Shown: positions 6,241 through 6,999 of the stretch, piece after piece
Position numbering within the stretch: the first letter of the stretch is position 1
How the letters are laid out: every line of letters begins with the position of its first letter
DNA from: Bacteroidota bacterium
Lineage (GTDB): Bacteria > Bacteroidota > Bacteroidia > Chitinophagales > LD1
DNA length: 6,999 bases
NCBI GenBank assembly: GCA_018267435.1
Contig: JAFDYM010000357.1
Coordinates: 1-6,999 of the forward strand
Reading direction: 5' to 3'
Notes under the pieces: model-generated
Seen by the model: the letters and a program-made list of their open reading frames with translations, nothing else
Told to the model about the DNA's origin: nothing
Database searches by the model: none
Position numbers and translations under genes: made by a program

Positions 6241-6266
6241 TAATTGCATACAGGCGTTGGCAATTA
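6241..6266. repeat. Inverted repeat upstream of rseP
   Basis: TAATTGC (6241-6247) and GCAATTA (6260-6266) are perfect 7-bp arms around 12 bases. They repeat the GCAAT half-site of the palindrome at 6166-6179. The repeat lies about 37 bases upstream of the -7 element of rseP, a possible regulator-binding position. Confidence 0.4.
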
Positions 6267-6302
6267 GCTATGGGGCTGGTACGTCCTAATCAACACTTTT
6301 AA

Positions 6303-6310
6303 TACATTTG
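6303..6310 (+). promoter_or_regulatory. -7 promoter element of rseP
   Basis: TACATTTG matches the Bacteroidota primary sigma factor -7 consensus TAnnTTTG at every defined base. It ends 20 bases before the rseP ATG, giving a short leader. The -33 side is weak: CTGG at 6276-6279 is the nearest TTTG-like sequence, with a spacer of about 23 bases, slightly long. Confidence 0.6.
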
Positions 6311-6330
6311 CCCCTCAATTAACTACTTAA

Positions 6331-6999
6331 ATGGAAGAAACCTTAATCCGCGTTGCGCAGTTTATACTTAGCCTTTCAATACTGGTTACGCTGCACGAGT
6401 TCGGTCACTATATCACTGCCCGTATGTTTAAAACCAGGGTGGAGAAGTTCTACTTGTTTTTCGATTTCCTGTTTCCTTTTCCTGGCATTGCCAATTTCGC
6501 GCTTTTCAAAAAGAAGATAGGCGAAACGGAATACGGCTTGGGTTGGTTCCCAATGGGCGGCTATGTAAAAATAAGCGGCATGATAGACGAGAGCATGGAT
6601 GAAGAGGCCATGAAACTGCCGCCGCAGCCTTGGGAGTTCCGCAGCAAACCAGCTTGGCAGCGCTTACTCATCATGCTAGGCGGTATTATCGTCAATATCA
6701 TTTTGGCCATCTTCATCTACTCGATGATACTACTGGCGTATGGCGAAAAGAAGCTGCCGATAGCAGAGGCAAAATATGGCTATGTAGCAGATTCGCTAGC
6801 GCAAAGCATAGGCTTGCAAAGTGGCGATAAGATTGTAGGTTATAACAACACCGTAAAATTCGACGATGCATCTATATCAGTGGTTAAGGATATGTTGTTC
6901 GACGATGCTACCTCGATACAAATAACACGTAACGGCGAGGCAAAGAGCATAACAGTACCGCCAAACGTATGGCCCGATATGATAAAGAGCCGTGGCAAG
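6331..6999 (+). CDS. rseP: RseP-family site-2 zinc metalloprotease (5' part)
   Basis: This is an inner-membrane intramembrane protease that cleaves membrane-bound substrates, classically anti-sigma factors after a first periplasmic cut, as well as leftover signal peptides. The 223 codons present run open to the window edge; the family is usually about 430-450 residues, so roughly half is missing, including the second catalytic motif. The first transmembrane helix (about 5-30) carries the zinc motif HEFGH (22-26, with H22 and H26 as ligands and E23 catalytic). GGYVKISGM (76-84) is the conserved membrane-associated loop. A second transmembrane segment spans about 112-137, and a PDZ-like domain begins near 148 (DSLAQSIGLQSGDKIVGYN). 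The Phe-rich stretch at 40-59 followed by GETEYGLGW is typical of Bacteroidota homologues. The ATG at 6331 puts HExxH at the usual distance from the N-terminus. No dxr gene, a frequent neighbour, lies directly upstream. Confidence 0.95.
   Translation, partial: MEETLIRVAQFILSLSILVTLHEFGHYITARMFKTRVEKFYLFFDFLFPFPGIANFALFKKKIGETEYGLGWFPMGGYVKISGMIDESMDEEAMKLPPQPWEFRSKPAWQRLLIMLGGIIVNIILAIFIYSMILLAYGEKKLPIAEAKYGYVADSLAQSIGLQSGDKIVGYNNTVKFDDASISVVKDMLFDDATSIQITRNGEAKSITVPPNVWPDMIKSRGK

Larger units (their letters stand above)
6101..6330. other. Divergent intergenic spacer between ACP gene and rseP
   Basis: This 230-base spacer carries the ACP Shine-Dalgarno, a small hairpin ACTGCT/AGCAGT (6123-6128 with 6134-6139) in the ACP leader, a cluster of palindromes from 6166 to 6187, a further inverted repeat at 6241-6266, and a perfect -7 element for rseP (6303-6310). 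No open frame here looks like a gene. Confidence 0.6.

Noticed and set aside
6630..6830. Plus-strand 66-codon frame inside rseP
   Set aside because: It is an alternative frame of the rseP coding region without any domain signal.
1..6999. CRISPR array, tRNA, rRNA, transposon ends or defence system
   Set aside because: No regularly spaced direct repeats, cloverleaf sequences, transposase motifs or defence-gene motifs were seen on either strand.

Overview
The window looks like chromosomal DNA from a member of the Bacteroidota, possibly a Chitinophagaceae-like lineage. The reasons are a secreted fibre protein with the VGIGTNxP and GGDLxGxYPNP modules common in that phylum, a lipocalin-like lipoprotein, a bacterial deoxyhypusine-synthase-like enzyme, an RseP protease with the insert typical of the phylum, a TAnnTTTG-type -7 promoter element, and few Shine-Dalgarno sites. 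The genus assignment is only a guess. Isoleucine is written mainly as ATA in most genes, so the window reads as one genome and not as a foreign patch.

Layout. Positions 1-2241 (minus strand) hold the first 747 codons of a large exported tail-fibre-like or adhesin-like protein that runs off the left edge. A 276-bp divergent spacer separates it from ftcD (2518-4167, plus), a fused formiminotransferase-cyclodeaminase of histidine and folate one-carbon metabolism. ftcD converges on a small lipoprotein gene (4226-4654, minus), and a perfect 17-bp hairpin between them serves as a two-way terminator. Next come a deoxyhypusine-synthase-like gene (4765-5736, minus) with its own strong terminator at 4680-4727, and a free-standing acyl carrier protein gene (5858-6100, minus). 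After a 230-bp divergent spacer full of short palindromes, rseP (6331 onward, plus) starts and runs off the right edge.

The genes do not form one obvious pathway. They are mostly independent housekeeping or envelope genes: one-carbon metabolism (ftcD), possible polyamine chemistry (DHS-like), fatty-acyl carrying (ACP), intramembrane proteolysis in the envelope (RseP), and two exported proteins (fibre and lipoprotein). The ACP and DHS-like genes lie in tandem and may share transcripts. I found no CRISPR array, transposase, tRNA, rRNA or defence system. The points most worth following up are the DHS-like enzyme, whose classical protein substrate eIF5A is not expected in bacteria, the unidentified central domain of the fibre protein, and the palindrome cluster upstream of ACP and rseP.
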